Below are positions 7,252 to 17,627 of a DNA stretch of 64,000 nucleotides, one piece after another. The notes under the pieces are model-generated. The model had not been told where the DNA came from, did no database searches, and was given only the letters and a program-made list of their open reading frames with translations. Both the position numbers and the translations under genes were made by a program. The DNA is from Beduinella massiliensis. Its GTDB lineage: Bacteria; Bacillota; Clostridia; Christensenellales; Aristaeellaceae. The first letter of the stretch is position 1. Each line of letters starts with the position of its first letter. The stretch covers positions 3,793,894 through 3,857,893 of the forward strand of contig NZ_LT963430.1 in assembly GCF_900199405.1 (NCBI RefSeq), read 5' to 3'.

Positions 7252-8949
7252 ATGAAATTATGCGGCGCGGCTATTCTGATCGAATGCCTCATCGAACAGG
7301 ACGTCAAGACCCTGTTCGGTTTTCCGGGCGGCGCGGTGCTGCCCATCTACGACGAGCTGTATAAGCGCGAGGACCGCATTTCCCACATCCTCACCGCGCA
7401 CGAGCAGCACGCGGGCCACGCCGCCGACGGCTATGCCCGCTCCACCGGAAAAACCGGCGTGTGCCTGGCCACCTCCGGGCCCGGCGCGACGAACCTCGTC
7501 ACCGCCATCGCCACGGCCTACATGGATTCCTCTCCCGTGGTCTTCCTGACGGGCAACGTGCCCCAGCAGCTGATGGGCACGGATTCCTTTCAGGAGGCTG
7601 ACATCCTGGGCATCACGATGTCCATCACCAAGCACAGCTGGCTGGTGACCGACGTCACCAAGCTCGCGCAGACGGTGCGCGAAGCCTTCTTCATCGCCAA
7701 GAGCGGCCGGCCGGGGCCCGTGCTCATCGACATCCCCAAGGACGTGCAGATCGCGGAGTGCGAATACGAGCCCGCCAGCGGCGCGGGGCTCATCCCCAAT
7801 TACTCCCCGGATCATCCCGCCCTTCAGCTTCGTCCCTACGGCGCGCAGCTGGAAGAGTACAAGCGGAGGGTAACGCCCTATCTCGAACGCGCGTGCGAGC
7901 TGATCGAGGACGCCCAGCGCCCGCTGATCTATGCGGGCGGCGGCGTGACCGACGCGGCGGATGAGCTCAAGGCCCTCTCCGCGCGCATGGACGCGCCGGT
8001 GGTAAACACCCTGATGGGCCTCGGCAGCAGCGACCCCGAGAATCCCATGAGCCTCGGCATGCTGGGCATGCACGGCACGCACGCGGCGAACATCGCCATG
8101 CAGCGCTGCGACCTGCTGCTCGCCGTCGGCGTGCGCTTCTCCGACCGCGCGCTCGGAAACGCAAAGGCGTTCGCGCCGGGCGCGCGCGTCATCCACATCG
8201 ACCTGGACCGCGCGGAGATCAACAAGAACGTCTCCACGACGCTGCACATCACCGGTCACGCCCGCGTGGTGCTGGATCTGCTGCGCGAGCGATTGGCGCA
8301 GCAGCGCCACGAGGAATGGGTGCGTCAGGCCGTATCCATGCGCGAGGAATACCTCAAGAACGACCTGTTCGAACCGCGAAACATCCTGCACGCCCTGCGC
8401 GATATGGTGGGCGATATGACGATCGCCACGGACGTAGGGCAGCATCAGATGTGGACGGCGCAGCACTTCTCCTTCTCACGCCCGCGCCAGCTTATCACCA
8501 GCGGCGGCCTGGGCACGATGGGCTTCGGCTTTGGCGCGGCGATCGGCGCCAGCGTCGCCACCCAAAAGCCGGTCGTTCTGGTCACGGGCGACGGTTCTTT
8601 CCGCATGAACCTGACGGAGCTTTCCACCGCGCAGCATTACGACATCCCCGTCATCATTCTGCTCTTCAACAACGGCACGCTGGGCATGGTGCGCCAGTGG
8701 CAGACGCTGTTCTTCTCCAAGAACTATTCCCAGACCACGCTGGATCGCGGGCCGGACTTCATCAAGCTCGCGGACGCTTACGGTCTGAAGGGCTGGCGGG
8801 TCGATTCCCTGTCCGGCTTCCGGCAGGCGGTCAGCGAGGCGCTCAAGGAGGGGCATCCCTGCATCGTGGAATGCATGCTGGGCATCGACGAGATGGTCGC
8901 GCCCATGGTCGCGCCCGGCGCGCCGATCGATTCCTTCTGCCTCAACTGA
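7252..8949 (+). CDS. ilvB: Acetolactate synthase large (catalytic) subunit
   Basis: This enzyme condenses two pyruvates to acetolactate (for Val/Leu), or pyruvate with 2-oxobutyrate (for Ile), using thiamine diphosphate. The protein has 565 residues. The N-terminal PYR domain has FGFPGGAVLPIYD and the activating Glu in AHEQ (E51). A central nucleotide-binding domain follows, and the C-terminal PP domain has GDGSF (about 446-450) and a downstream NN for Mg-ThDP. Length and motifs are normal. The ribosome site AAAGGAG lies just ahead of the ATG at 7252. It is the first gene after the T-box and is followed closely by ilvN. Confidence 0.96.
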   Translation: MKLCGAAILIECLIEQDVKTLFGFPGGAVLPIYDELYKREDRISHILTAHEQHAGHAADGYARSTGKTGVCLATSGPGATNLVTAIATAYMDSSPVVFLTGNVPQQLMGTDSFQEADILGITMSITKHSWLVTDVTKLAQTVREAFFIAKSGRPGPVLIDIPKDVQIAECEYEPASGAGLIPNYSPDHPALQLRPYGAQLEEYKRRVTPYLERACELIEDAQRPLIYAGGGVTDAADELKALSARMDAPVVNTLMGLGSSDPENPMSLGMLGMHGTHAANIAMQRCDLLLAVGVRFSDRALGNAKAFAPGARVIHIDLDRAEINKNVSTTLHITGHARVVLDLLRERLAQQRHEEWVRQAVSMREEYLKNDLFEPRNILHALRDMVGDMTIATDVGQHQMWTAQHFSFSRPRQLITSGGLGTMGFGFGAAIGASVATQKPVVLVTGDGSFRMNLTELSTAQHYDIPVIILLFNNGTLGMVRQWQTLFFSKNYSQTTLDRGPDFIKLADAYGLKGWRVDSLSGFRQAVSEALKEGHPCIVECMLGIDEMVAPMVAPGAPIDSFCLN

Positions 8950-8986
8950 CAAAGCCCTTTCAACCTTATCGAGGAGGGTAAACCGC

Positions 8987-9574
8987 ATGGAACAGTTTGA
9001 TCCCTTCGCCAAGCAGCCCGAGGCCGCGCATACGCGCAACACCATTTCCTCCGGCTCTCTGGCGCCCATCACCCGTTACACCGTCAGCGTCCTGGTACAA
9101 AACGAGCCCGGCGTCCTTTTCCGCGTCTCCGGTCTTTGCAGCCGCAGGGGCTTTAACATCGACAGCCTCGCCGTCGGTCCCACGCAGGACGAGGACGTGA
9201 GCCGAATCACCATCACCCTGCAGGGCGACACCGCGCGCGTCGATCAGCTGGTGCAGCAGCTCTACAAGCTCATCGTCGTGCAGAAAGTCATCGTGCTCGA
9301 CCCGCGTCATTCGGTGGAGCGGCAGCTCGTGCTGTGCAAAGTTCGGGCGGGCGCTGCGGAGCGAGACGCCATCATGCGCATCGTGGATATCTTCCGCGCC
9401 CGCATTGTGGACGTCGCCCGCACGACGCTGACCATCGAGCTCACCGGTGAGGACGACAAAATCCAGGCCATGCTCGGCCTGCTCGCCGACTACGACATCC
9501 TCGAAATCGTGCGCACCGGCGCTGTCGCGCTGCAGCGGGGCGAGGATACCATCGCGGGGGGCATCTGGAGCTGA
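8987..9574 (+). CDS. ilvN: Acetolactate synthase small (regulatory) subunit
   Basis: A 195-residue regulatory subunit that raises activity and confers valine feedback on IlvB. The ACT domain starts at about residue 30 (YTVSVLVQNEPGVLFRVSGL, then RRGFNIDSLAVG), with the usual C-terminal effector domain after it. A roughly 28-residue polar N-terminal extension precedes the ACT domain. The ATG at 8987 has GAGGAGGG ahead, 37 bases after ilvB. Confidence 0.94.
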   Translation: MEQFDPFAKQPEAAHTRNTISSGSLAPITRYTVSVLVQNEPGVLFRVSGLCSRRGFNIDSLAVGPTQDEDVSRITITLQGDTARVDQLVQQLYKLIVVQKVIVLDPRHSVERQLVLCKVRAGAAERDAIMRIVDIFRARIVDVARTTLTIELTGEDDKIQAMLGLLADYDILEIVRTGAVALQRGEDTIAGGIWS

Positions 9575-9591
9575 GCGTCCATGGCGCGCAT

Positions 9592-9613
9592 CGGGCATTC
9601 CGCTCAATGCCCG
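9592..9613 (+). other. Intercistronic hairpin between ilvN and ilvC
   Basis: CGGGCATT, CCGCTC, AATGCCCG is a perfect 8-bp stem without a T run, in the 153-base gap. It may stabilise or partially attenuate the transcript. The rest of the gap shows nothing clear apart from the ilvC ribosome site. Confidence 0.4.
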
Positions 9614-9712
9614 TTCGGGCGCCGCGCAGCGCTTCGCAACCCCAATATGCTACGGCCCAACGACCGTTCATATATCCCTTTTTTATCCCGTTTCCGTCAC
9701 TCAAATCTGTAG

Positions 9713-10738
<1,026 letters not shown>

Positions 10739-10741
10739 GCC

Positions 10742-12403
<1,662 letters not shown>

Positions 12404-12409
12404 AAGGGT

Positions 12410-12446
12410 GGGCCGCGTTTCCGTAAAGGAGACGCGGCCCGCTTTA
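12410..12446 (+). terminator. Terminator of the ilv operon
   Basis: GGGCCGCGT (12410-12418) pairs with ACGCGGCCC (12432-12440) around a GTAAA loop, followed by a T-rich stretch. Confidence 0.8.
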
Positions 12447-12588
12447 TATGGATCGGTCGAGGGGTAACCCTCGCCGTTGTTTTCGTTCGCCCTTTCTCAA
12501 TGGCATCATTATAATCGGAGCTATTGAACGCCGTGTGTCGCCATTGTAGCAAAGGCGCGAAATCGTAAGGTTAAAGGGCTTTGCTGCG

Positions 12589-12987
12589 TCATTCCGCCAG
12601 CGTAATTCCCGCCGTCTCCAGGGTCGATGCGGGAATAAACTCCTCCGCCCCATAAAAGCGTCCCGGAATCGCCTGCACCTGCCGCGTCAGCTCCTGCGGC
12701 AGGCCCTCAACCAGCGCATCCTTGCAAAGATACGTGGTGCCTTCGAGCGTAAGCGCGTCCGCCGAGAAGGAAACATCCCCCGTCTGAACGGTTGCTGCAT
12801 ACGTGCGGACGCCGCCCGCCGCAAAAAGTGCCGCCAACCCTGCGGACGCCGTCGGCAGAGCTGCCAGCATCAGCGCGGCCAACACAACCGCGAGCCATCC
12901 CCGCCTCTCCTTCTTCTCCCTTCGTTCCGCCTCCTTTTCCTGACGGCGGCATTCGCATTTTTCATAAACCTGAATTTCTGCCTGCAT
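12589..12987 (-). CDS. Small single-pass membrane protein of unknown function
   Basis: I do not recognise this 132-residue protein. The first 35 residues are highly charged (many E, K, R, with CECRRQ). One long hydrophobic helix follows (about 36-60), and then a ~70-residue outside domain with a single Cys (TYLCKDALVEG). The ATG at 12987 is taken because GGGGAGG lies 9 bases upstream. The gene stands alone, facing the ilv terminator. Its promoter carries a MerR-type spacer palindrome (13036-13066), so expression is probably induced by a ligand or stress; no MerR regulator gene lies in the window. Confidence 0.6.
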   Translation of the reverse strand: MQAEIQVYEKCECRRQEKEAERREKKERRGWLAVVLAALMLAALPTASAGLAALFAAGGVRTYAATVQTGDVSFSADALTLEGTTYLCKDALVEGLPQELTRQVQAIPGRFYGAEEFIPASTLETAGITLAE

Positions 12988-13035
12988 GATTTTCGTCCTC
13001 CCCAACTCTTTTAAAGGCGCTGCCCTCTGTCAACG

Positions 13036-13066
13036 ATCATACAGGCTGGAGTTCACTCCATGTCAA
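13036..13066 (-). promoter_or_regulatory. MerR-type promoter with 19-bp spacer and palindromic operator
   Basis: On the minus strand TTGACA (13061-13066), a 19-base spacer and TATGAT (13036-13041). Inside the spacer TGGAGTGAACTCCA (13047-13060) is a perfect 14-bp palindrome. A stretched 19-bp spacer holding a dyad is the hallmark of MerR-family activated promoters. It drives the small membrane protein at 12589-12987. Confidence 0.75.
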
Positions 13067-13330
13067 GGGTTTTTTCTCAGATGGCCCGTGAAATGTATTG
13101 GAAATTCTTGTTTCGACAGCTAAATTCGTGATTGACGATTTTCCTGTTACACTTCTCAGGGCATGATTCTCCGAATGCACCCTGCGTTTCCTTTGTGAGG
13201 AAAAAAGCTGTGCGAAGATGTGTAAGAGCTGCTATGATGTTAAGCTGCAAGTTCTAAAATGCAGTTATCCGTGACAGGACACGAGATTCCTTGTTCCAGA
13301 AAGACGCCCCACAATTAGATAGACCGGATT

Positions 13331-13603
13331 TTTACCACTGAGAACATCGATCTGCGTCGCAAGGTACGTTATAAATGCAAGCCGAGAAAAACTGGTACAA
13401 GGGTCAGCCTGGCTGCAAGAGAATTCCGTATCGGACGAGCCTACGAGGATTTTCAAAAATTCATTCAAGAGAAGCCTGATATGTCAGTTGTCGGACTTGA
13501 CACGGTAGAAGGCGGGCGGGATAACAGCGCGCAGGCTTTCCCTACCCTCTTTTTCCGCAGCTGTTCTCTTATGCTGTTTTCTGTGCTAGAAGAGAAATCC
13601 TAG
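13331..13603 (+). pseudogene. IS30-family transposase remnant
   Basis: From TTT at 13331 the plus strand encodes about 90 residues ending at TAG 13601-13603. They read like the middle of an IS30 transposase: ENIDLRRKVRYK, then GRAYEDFQKFIQEKPDMSVV and LDTVEGG. There is no start codon, no helix-turn-helix part, and no catalytic end. The bases before 13331 look like the same gene out of frame. The rest of 13067-13330 is AT-richer and holds nothing I can name. Confidence 0.6.
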
Positions 13604-13677
13604 AAGCAGGCCATGTTTCCTGGACGATTGACATTCTTTTGTGCCGCGCGATCGTGCATTCCGTTTCCGCCAAAGAT

Positions 13678-13705
13678 AAAGGAGCGTCGTTTAAACGCTC
13701 CTTTT
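13678..13705 (-). terminator. Terminator downstream of the Asn/Gln-rich gene
   Basis: AAAGGAGCGT and ACGCTCCTTT flank a short loop, with T-rich sequence on both exits. It can act for the minus-strand gene and for the IS30 remnant. Confidence 0.6.
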
Positions 13706-13733
13706 GCAGTTCTCCTGAACGCCGGCCGATCCT

Positions 13734-14033
13734 TTAGCGCTGGTTCTGGTTGTTGCGCTGATTCTGGCTGTTCTGCTGGTTCTGGTTGCTGTACTGGTTC
13801 TGGCTGTTCTGCTGGTTCTGGTTGTTCTGCTGGTTCTGGTTGCTGCGCTGGTTCTGGCTGTTCTGCTGATTCTGGCTGTTCTGCTGATTCTGGTTATTCT
13901 GATTGTTCTGGCTGTTCTGCTGGTTCTGGTTGCTGTACTGGTTCTGGTTGTTCTGCTGATTCTGGTTGCTGTACTGGTTCTGGTTGTTCTGCTGGTTCTG
14001 ATTGTTCTGGTTGTTCTGGTTGTTGAAGTTCAT
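13734..14033 (-). CDS. Asn/Gln repeat protein, prion-like composition
   Basis: A 99-residue protein made almost only of Asn and Gln, with scattered Ser, Tyr and Arg. Short units such as NQNQQN, NQNQYS and NSQNQ repeat from end to end. A clean GGGAGGG ribosome site lies 7 bases before the ATG at 14033, and a terminator lies downstream, which argues that this strand is the coding one. The opposite strand would read as a Gly/Ser/Cys repeat with no ribosome site. No signal peptide, membrane segment or known domain is present. Such composition predicts a disordered, self-associating chain; a spore-coat or surface role is possible but unsupported here. The DNA repeats invite length variation by slippage. 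Confidence 0.6.
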   Translation of the reverse strand: MNFNNQNNQNNQNQQNNQNQYSNQNQQNNQNQYSNQNQQNSQNNQNNQNQQNSQNQQNSQNQRSNQNQQNNQNQQNSQNQYSNQNQQNSQNQRNNQNQR

Positions 14034-14045
14034 CGTTATACCCTC

Positions 14046-14067
14046 CCGTGATCTTTGGATTTCACGG
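14046..14067. promoter_or_regulatory. Inverted repeat ahead of the Asn/Gln-rich gene
   Basis: CCGTGA, ten bases, TCACGG is a perfect 6+6 inverted repeat just upstream of the ribosome site of the minus-strand gene. It could be an operator or a leader hairpin. Confidence 0.35.
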
Positions 14068-14145
14068 ATAGTTTTTCACGTTGCGGCTAAAATATACGCA
14101 TGTAAGAACGCCTCATACAAGGCCGACACAGGGAGGGTTCCTCGC

Positions 14146-15306
14146 TTGCTTCTGATCAAAAACGGGATGCTTCATACCATGGAGGACGGAACGTTTGCCG
14201 GCGATCTTCTCATACGGGATGGCAAAATCGCTAAGATTGCGCCCCATATCGAAGCGCCTGAACAGGCGGAGCAGGTCGATGCCCGCGGCCTGCACGTCTT
14301 CCCGGGATTTATCGACGCGCATAGCCATATCGGCATATCCGAGGAAAAGGCGGGAAAAGAGGGCGACGACTGCAACGAGGGCACTAACCCGCTAACGCCC
14401 TGCCTGCGCGCGATCGATGCCATCAACCCCATGGACAGCGCCTTTCATAACGCGCTCGCCGCCGGCATCACCGGCGCTATGGTGGGCCCCGGCAGCGCCA
14501 ACGCGATCGGCGGCCAGTTCGCCTTCATCAAAACCAGCGGCCGCAGGGTGGACGACATGATCGTCCTCGCGCCCGCCGCGATCAAGGTCGCCTTTGGCGA
14601 AAACCCCAAGACGAACTACGGCGTCAACGGCAATATGCCCTCTACCCGCATGGGCATCGCCTCGCTCATCCGAGAGGAGCTCTTTCTCGCCCGGGAATAC
14701 TTCGACGCGGAGAAAAACGGCGGCGTGCAGAAAACCTTCGGCATGGAATGTTACCGTCCGCTGTTTGAGGGCAAAATTCCGCTCAAGGCCCACGTGCACC
14801 GCACGGACGACATCTTTACCGCCATCCGCATCGCCAGGGAGTTTGGCGTCGGGCTGACGCTCGACCACTGCACGGAGGGGCACCTGATCGCGGATGCGGT
14901 CGCCGAAAGCGGTTTCCCGGCGATCGTCGGCCCTTCCCTCGCCTCGCGCAGCAAGAACGAAGTCAATAACTCCGACTTCAAGACCGCGGGCGTGCTGGCT
15001 AAAGCGGGCGTATTGGTGGCGCTCACGACGGACCATCCCGTCTCCCGCATTCAATATCTGCCGCTGTGCGCCGCCCTGGCCGCTAAGGAGGGGCTCGGCG
15101 AGGAGGAAGCGCTGCGCGCGATCACGCTCAACTCGGCGCGAATCTGTCGGGTGGATAAGCGGCTGGGGAGTCTGCGCGCGGGCAAGGACGCAGACATCGT
15201 CCTTCTGGACGGAAGCCCGCTGCGCATCGCAACCTGCGTTCAGATGACGCTGATCGACGGACAGGCCGTCTACAAAAAGGACGCCCGCTTCGTGCCGGCG
15301 TCCTGA
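14146..15306 (+). CDS. Metal-dependent amidohydrolase (imidazolonepropionase-like)
   Basis: A 386-residue cytoplasmic hydrolase of the amidohydrolase superfamily. It has the N-terminal beta sandwich, then PGFIDAHSHIG, whose HxH binds the metal. A histidine follows in KAHVHRTDD and another in LTLDHCTEGH, and the catalytic Asp is in LTTDHPVS. The C-terminal part, RLGSLRAGKDADIVLLDG, closes the sandwich domain. I use TTG at 14146 because GGGAGGG lies upstream at the right distance; the longer open frame to 14002 runs through the divergent gene's start and has no ribosome site. The substrate cannot be deduced. It is convergent with the response regulator gene. Confidence 0.85.
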   Translation: MLLIKNGMLHTMEDGTFAGDLLIRDGKIAKIAPHIEAPEQAEQVDARGLHVFPGFIDAHSHIGISEEKAGKEGDDCNEGTNPLTPCLRAIDAINPMDSAFHNALAAGITGAMVGPGSANAIGGQFAFIKTSGRRVDDMIVLAPAAIKVAFGENPKTNYGVNGNMPSTRMGIASLIREELFLAREYFDAEKNGGVQKTFGMECYRPLFEGKIPLKAHVHRTDDIFTAIRIAREFGVGLTLDHCTEGHLIADAVAESGFPAIVGPSLASRSKNEVNNSDFKTAGVLAKAGVLVALTTDHPVSRIQYLPLCAALAAKEGLGEEEALRAITLNSARICRVDKRLGSLRAGKDADIVLLDGSPLRIATCVQMTLIDGQAVYKKDARFVPAS

Positions 15307-15331
15307 GCATCCTTTTGCAATTTGCTTGATT

Positions 15332-15358
15332 CGCGCCTCCGCCTGCGGCGGAGGCGCG
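15332..15358. terminator. Hairpin between convergent genes
   Basis: CGCGCCTCCGCC, TGC, GGCGGAGGCGCG is a perfect 12-bp stem. There is no T run, so it is a weak or bidirectional stop at best. Confidence 0.45.
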
Positions 15359-15389
15359 GGACGGTCTCCCTATCGGCATTTCTACAGGC

Positions 15390-16868
15390 TCATCGCTGCC
15401 CGCTCGCGTATTGAGAGGGCTTTTTGCCCGTGTACTGGTAAAACACCTTGCTGAAATAGGAGGAATCCTCATAGCCCACACAGGCGGCTACGTCGCGCAG
15501 GAGCATGTCCGGCCGCTCCTGCAGCAGCGCGATGGACGCCTCCATTCGCTGCTTCATCAGGTAGGTGTTGAAGGTCGTGTCGCTGTACTTGCGGAACAGG
15601 CGGCTCAGGTAGGTCTGCGAAATGCCGAGCTCATCGCAGACGCTCTGCACGCTGAGCGGTTTCGCGTAGTTTTCCTCGATGTAGCGGATGGCAAAGTCGT
15701 AGAGCTCGCGGGCGGAAAGCTTCCGGTCTCGGGCGTTGCTCTCGTCGTCGAACAGCACCGTGTAAACCCCGGTCAGCAGCTCGCCGTAAGACGAGGCGTA
15801 CAAGAACAGGTCGGCAATGCTGCTCTCCATCTGGTCGTAATTGGCCTTTACCGCCGGAACGATCCCCGCGAGGTTCAGCACGATCTGCTGCACGAGATGA
15901 AAGACCTGCTGCTGGGGATAGGCCTCTGTTTCCAGCGTTGCGGCAAGGTTGAGAAAGTACTCCTTTATGTTGCCGTACTTGCCCGCGGTGCAAAAAAAGT
16001 TCAGCTGGTTTATTTCGGCAGGCGTAAGGAGCGGCGCACGGGACACATGGGGGCTCAGGACGAGCGGCAGGATCTGATGTTTCCCGATGACGGACTGCCT
16101 TTGTAGCGCGGGGAACGCCTGCTTTAAAAAGTTGTGCAGCATCGCGACGGGCTGCGGCGTGGGCTGATAGATCACCGTCCACGTGGTCAAACCCGATCGC
16201 TGCGCCATATACACGCTGATGTCGGACAAAAAGCGCTCCAACTCGCTTTCGGGGAAGACGAGGATCTGTTCTTCGTCGTCTCGCCCGCGCAGCGCGAAAA
16301 AGTGCTTGTCTACAGGAAAGATCAGCGAGGTCGCCCGCAGGGTGTTCTGCTGGCGCGGGTCCGCTCCGCCCCATCGGATGAGGACAAAGCGGTAGTCCTG
16401 ATGGGCATAATATCTGACGATGTCCTCCTTGGAAAACGGCAGATCGCAGGCGATAGCCGGCAAAATCACGGCCGCGTGGCTGGAATGCTCCTCATCCAGC
16501 GCCGATTTCAGCTTGGACAGCACCTGCTTCATCTGAGAAATACCCACGGGCTTGAGGATGTAGTCGTCCACGGCGGCCTGAATAGCGCCCTGCGCAAACT
16601 CAAATTCTGCGTAGCCGCTGATGACGACGATGTGAATGTCCTGCTGAAGCCTGCGCGCCAGCTTGGCGAGCTCGATGCCGTTCATTCTCTGCATCGCGAT
16701 GTCGGTGATCAGCACGTCGACCGCGTGGGATTGCAGGTATTCATAGGCTTTTTCACCGCTGGGGCAGGTATGGGTCACCTGAAAGTCCGGCGCATATTTT
16801 TCGATGATGCTCTGTATAAAGCGCAGAGCGGGCAGTTCGTCGTCCACCAGCAAGACCTGATATGCCAC
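15390..16868 (-). CDS. AraC-type response regulator (YesN-like)
   Basis: A 492-residue DNA-binding response regulator. The receiver domain (1-120) has the acidic pair D9/D10, phospho-acceptor D56 in VLITDIAMQ and the conserved Lys in YILKPVG. A long middle region is followed by two helix-turn-helix units of the AraC type in the last 100 residues (SVQSVCDELGISQTYLSRLF and DVAACVGYEDSSYFSKVF). The start is GTG at 16868, with GGGAGGGG ahead and a TATAAT at 16912-16917 on this strand. Its likely kinase is the YesM-like protein at 20019-21797. Together they probably control the CBM9, ABC and GH3 genes through the shared box at 17024 and 21952. Confidence 0.93.
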   Translation of the reverse strand: MAYQVLLVDDELPALRFIQSIIEKYAPDFQVTHTCPSGEKAYEYLQSHAVDVLITDIAMQRMNGIELAKLARRLQQDIHIVVISGYAEFEFAQGAIQAAVDDYILKPVGISQMKQVLSKLKSALDEEHSSHAAVILPAIACDLPFSKEDIVRYYAHQDYRFVLIRWGGADPRQQNTLRATSLIFPVDKHFFALRGRDDEEQILVFPESELERFLSDISVYMAQRSGLTTWTVIYQPTPQPVAMLHNFLKQAFPALQRQSVIGKHQILPLVLSPHVSRAPLLTPAEINQLNFFCTAGKYGNIKEYFLNLAATLETEAYPQQQVFHLVQQIVLNLAGIVPAVKANYDQMESSIADLFLYASSYGELLTGVYTVLFDDESNARDRKLSARELYDFAIRYIEENYAKPLSVQSVCDELGISQTYLSRLFRKYSDTTFNTYLMKQRMEASIALLQERPDMLLRDVAACVGYEDSSYFSKVFYQYTGKKPSQYASGQR

Positions 16869-17023
16869 GAAGACCCCTCCCTCCTACCGATAGCAAGGCA
16901 GATACCGATTTATTATACCATGGGCCCCAAAAAAGAAAAAGCGCTGTGCCGGATTCTCCTATGCTGTGTGCTCGATTTTCCAAACCCCGGAAGCTTCGAT
17001 CGAATTTTATGACCATATGTGTT

Positions 17024-17062
17024 GAATCCTCCGGCGCAAACAGCCCCTCAAAAAAGTATAAT
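17024..17062 (+). promoter_or_regulatory. Promoter P1 with conserved regulator box
   Basis: GAATCCTCCGGCGCA (17024-17038) stands 18 bases before TATAAT (17057-17062). The same box with one change, at the same spacing, precedes the second CBM9 gene (21952-21990). The box takes the place of a -35 element, as expected for an AraC-type activator site; the response regulator gene is divergent from here. Upstream bases (CGAATTTTATGACC and GTGTT) are also similar between the two sites. Confidence 0.7.
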
Positions 17063-17627
17063 GGGGGCGAATAAGGGATGGAGTGCCGCAATGCCGCAGG
17101 GGAACGATCCCGCACAGAAAGGAAGGGCCTGACGAAAAAACTGTCTTGATGCCCGTCACCGGGCCGGGGGGACGGCCGCTGAAATGCCGTGCGCCGCGAA
17201 CGTGACGGCGGTTGAGTCCGCGGGCGATCCGGTCCTGCCGGAAGCACGCGTTCAACATGAACACGACCGCGGCCACGAAGCCGAACGGTTCCTTCTCCGT
17301 CTCCCCTGTCAACCGACCCCTGGTTTCCGGCGAGTCGTTGTCGTTCCCCGTATGCACGATCGCGAAGCTCAGCGGCGCGGAGGGGGTGAATATCCTGTAG
17401 ATCAGGGAAGGAGATATCCTCCTTGCGTCTAATACATCCCCATGAAGAGCGGCTCGTCCTCGCCCTTCATGGGGATGGCCGCCGAGGGCGCCGGCCAATG
17501 CACGCCAAGCGTAACCGGAAAAGCGCTCGCCGTGACGGCCGGTGCGCAACCTTCGTTCCCTCTTCGCGCGGGAATGCCCATCCCCTGCGCGTCCCTCTTC
17601 CAACATCGAAAGAAAGGTGGCTTATCC
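17063..17627 (+). other. Long GC-rich leader with hairpins
   Basis: About 565 bases separate P1 from the CBM9 gene, against 70 at the sister promoter P2. There are two clear hairpins: AAGGAG/CTCCTT at 17407-17423, and a 13-bp perfect stem CATCCCCATGAAG with CTTCATGGGGATG at 17435-17477. Open frames exist on both strands, including a 62-codon one at 17212-17400 and an antisense one across 17007-17606, but none has a convincing ribosome site. The stretch may hold a structured RNA; I recognise no known class. Confidence 0.4.

Noticed and set aside
13613-14026. A Gly/Ser/Cys repeat frame on the plus strand
   Set aside because: It is the complement of the Asn/Gln repeat, has no ribosome site, and ends inside the repeat; the minus strand has a proper start and terminator.
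13734-14033. A possible CRISPR or satellite array from regularly repeated bases
   Set aside because: Units are short and vary in length, there are no unique spacers, and the frame stays open throughout; it is a coding repeat.
14002-14145. A 48-codon extension of the amidohydrolase
   Set aside because: It overlaps the divergent gene's start and lacks a ribosome site; TTG at 14146 is well placed and begins the family's first strand.
17442-17627. A 62-codon N-terminal extension of the first CBM9-like protein
   Set aside because: The shorter start at 17628 has a ribosome site and begins a clean signal peptide; the extension would bury it.
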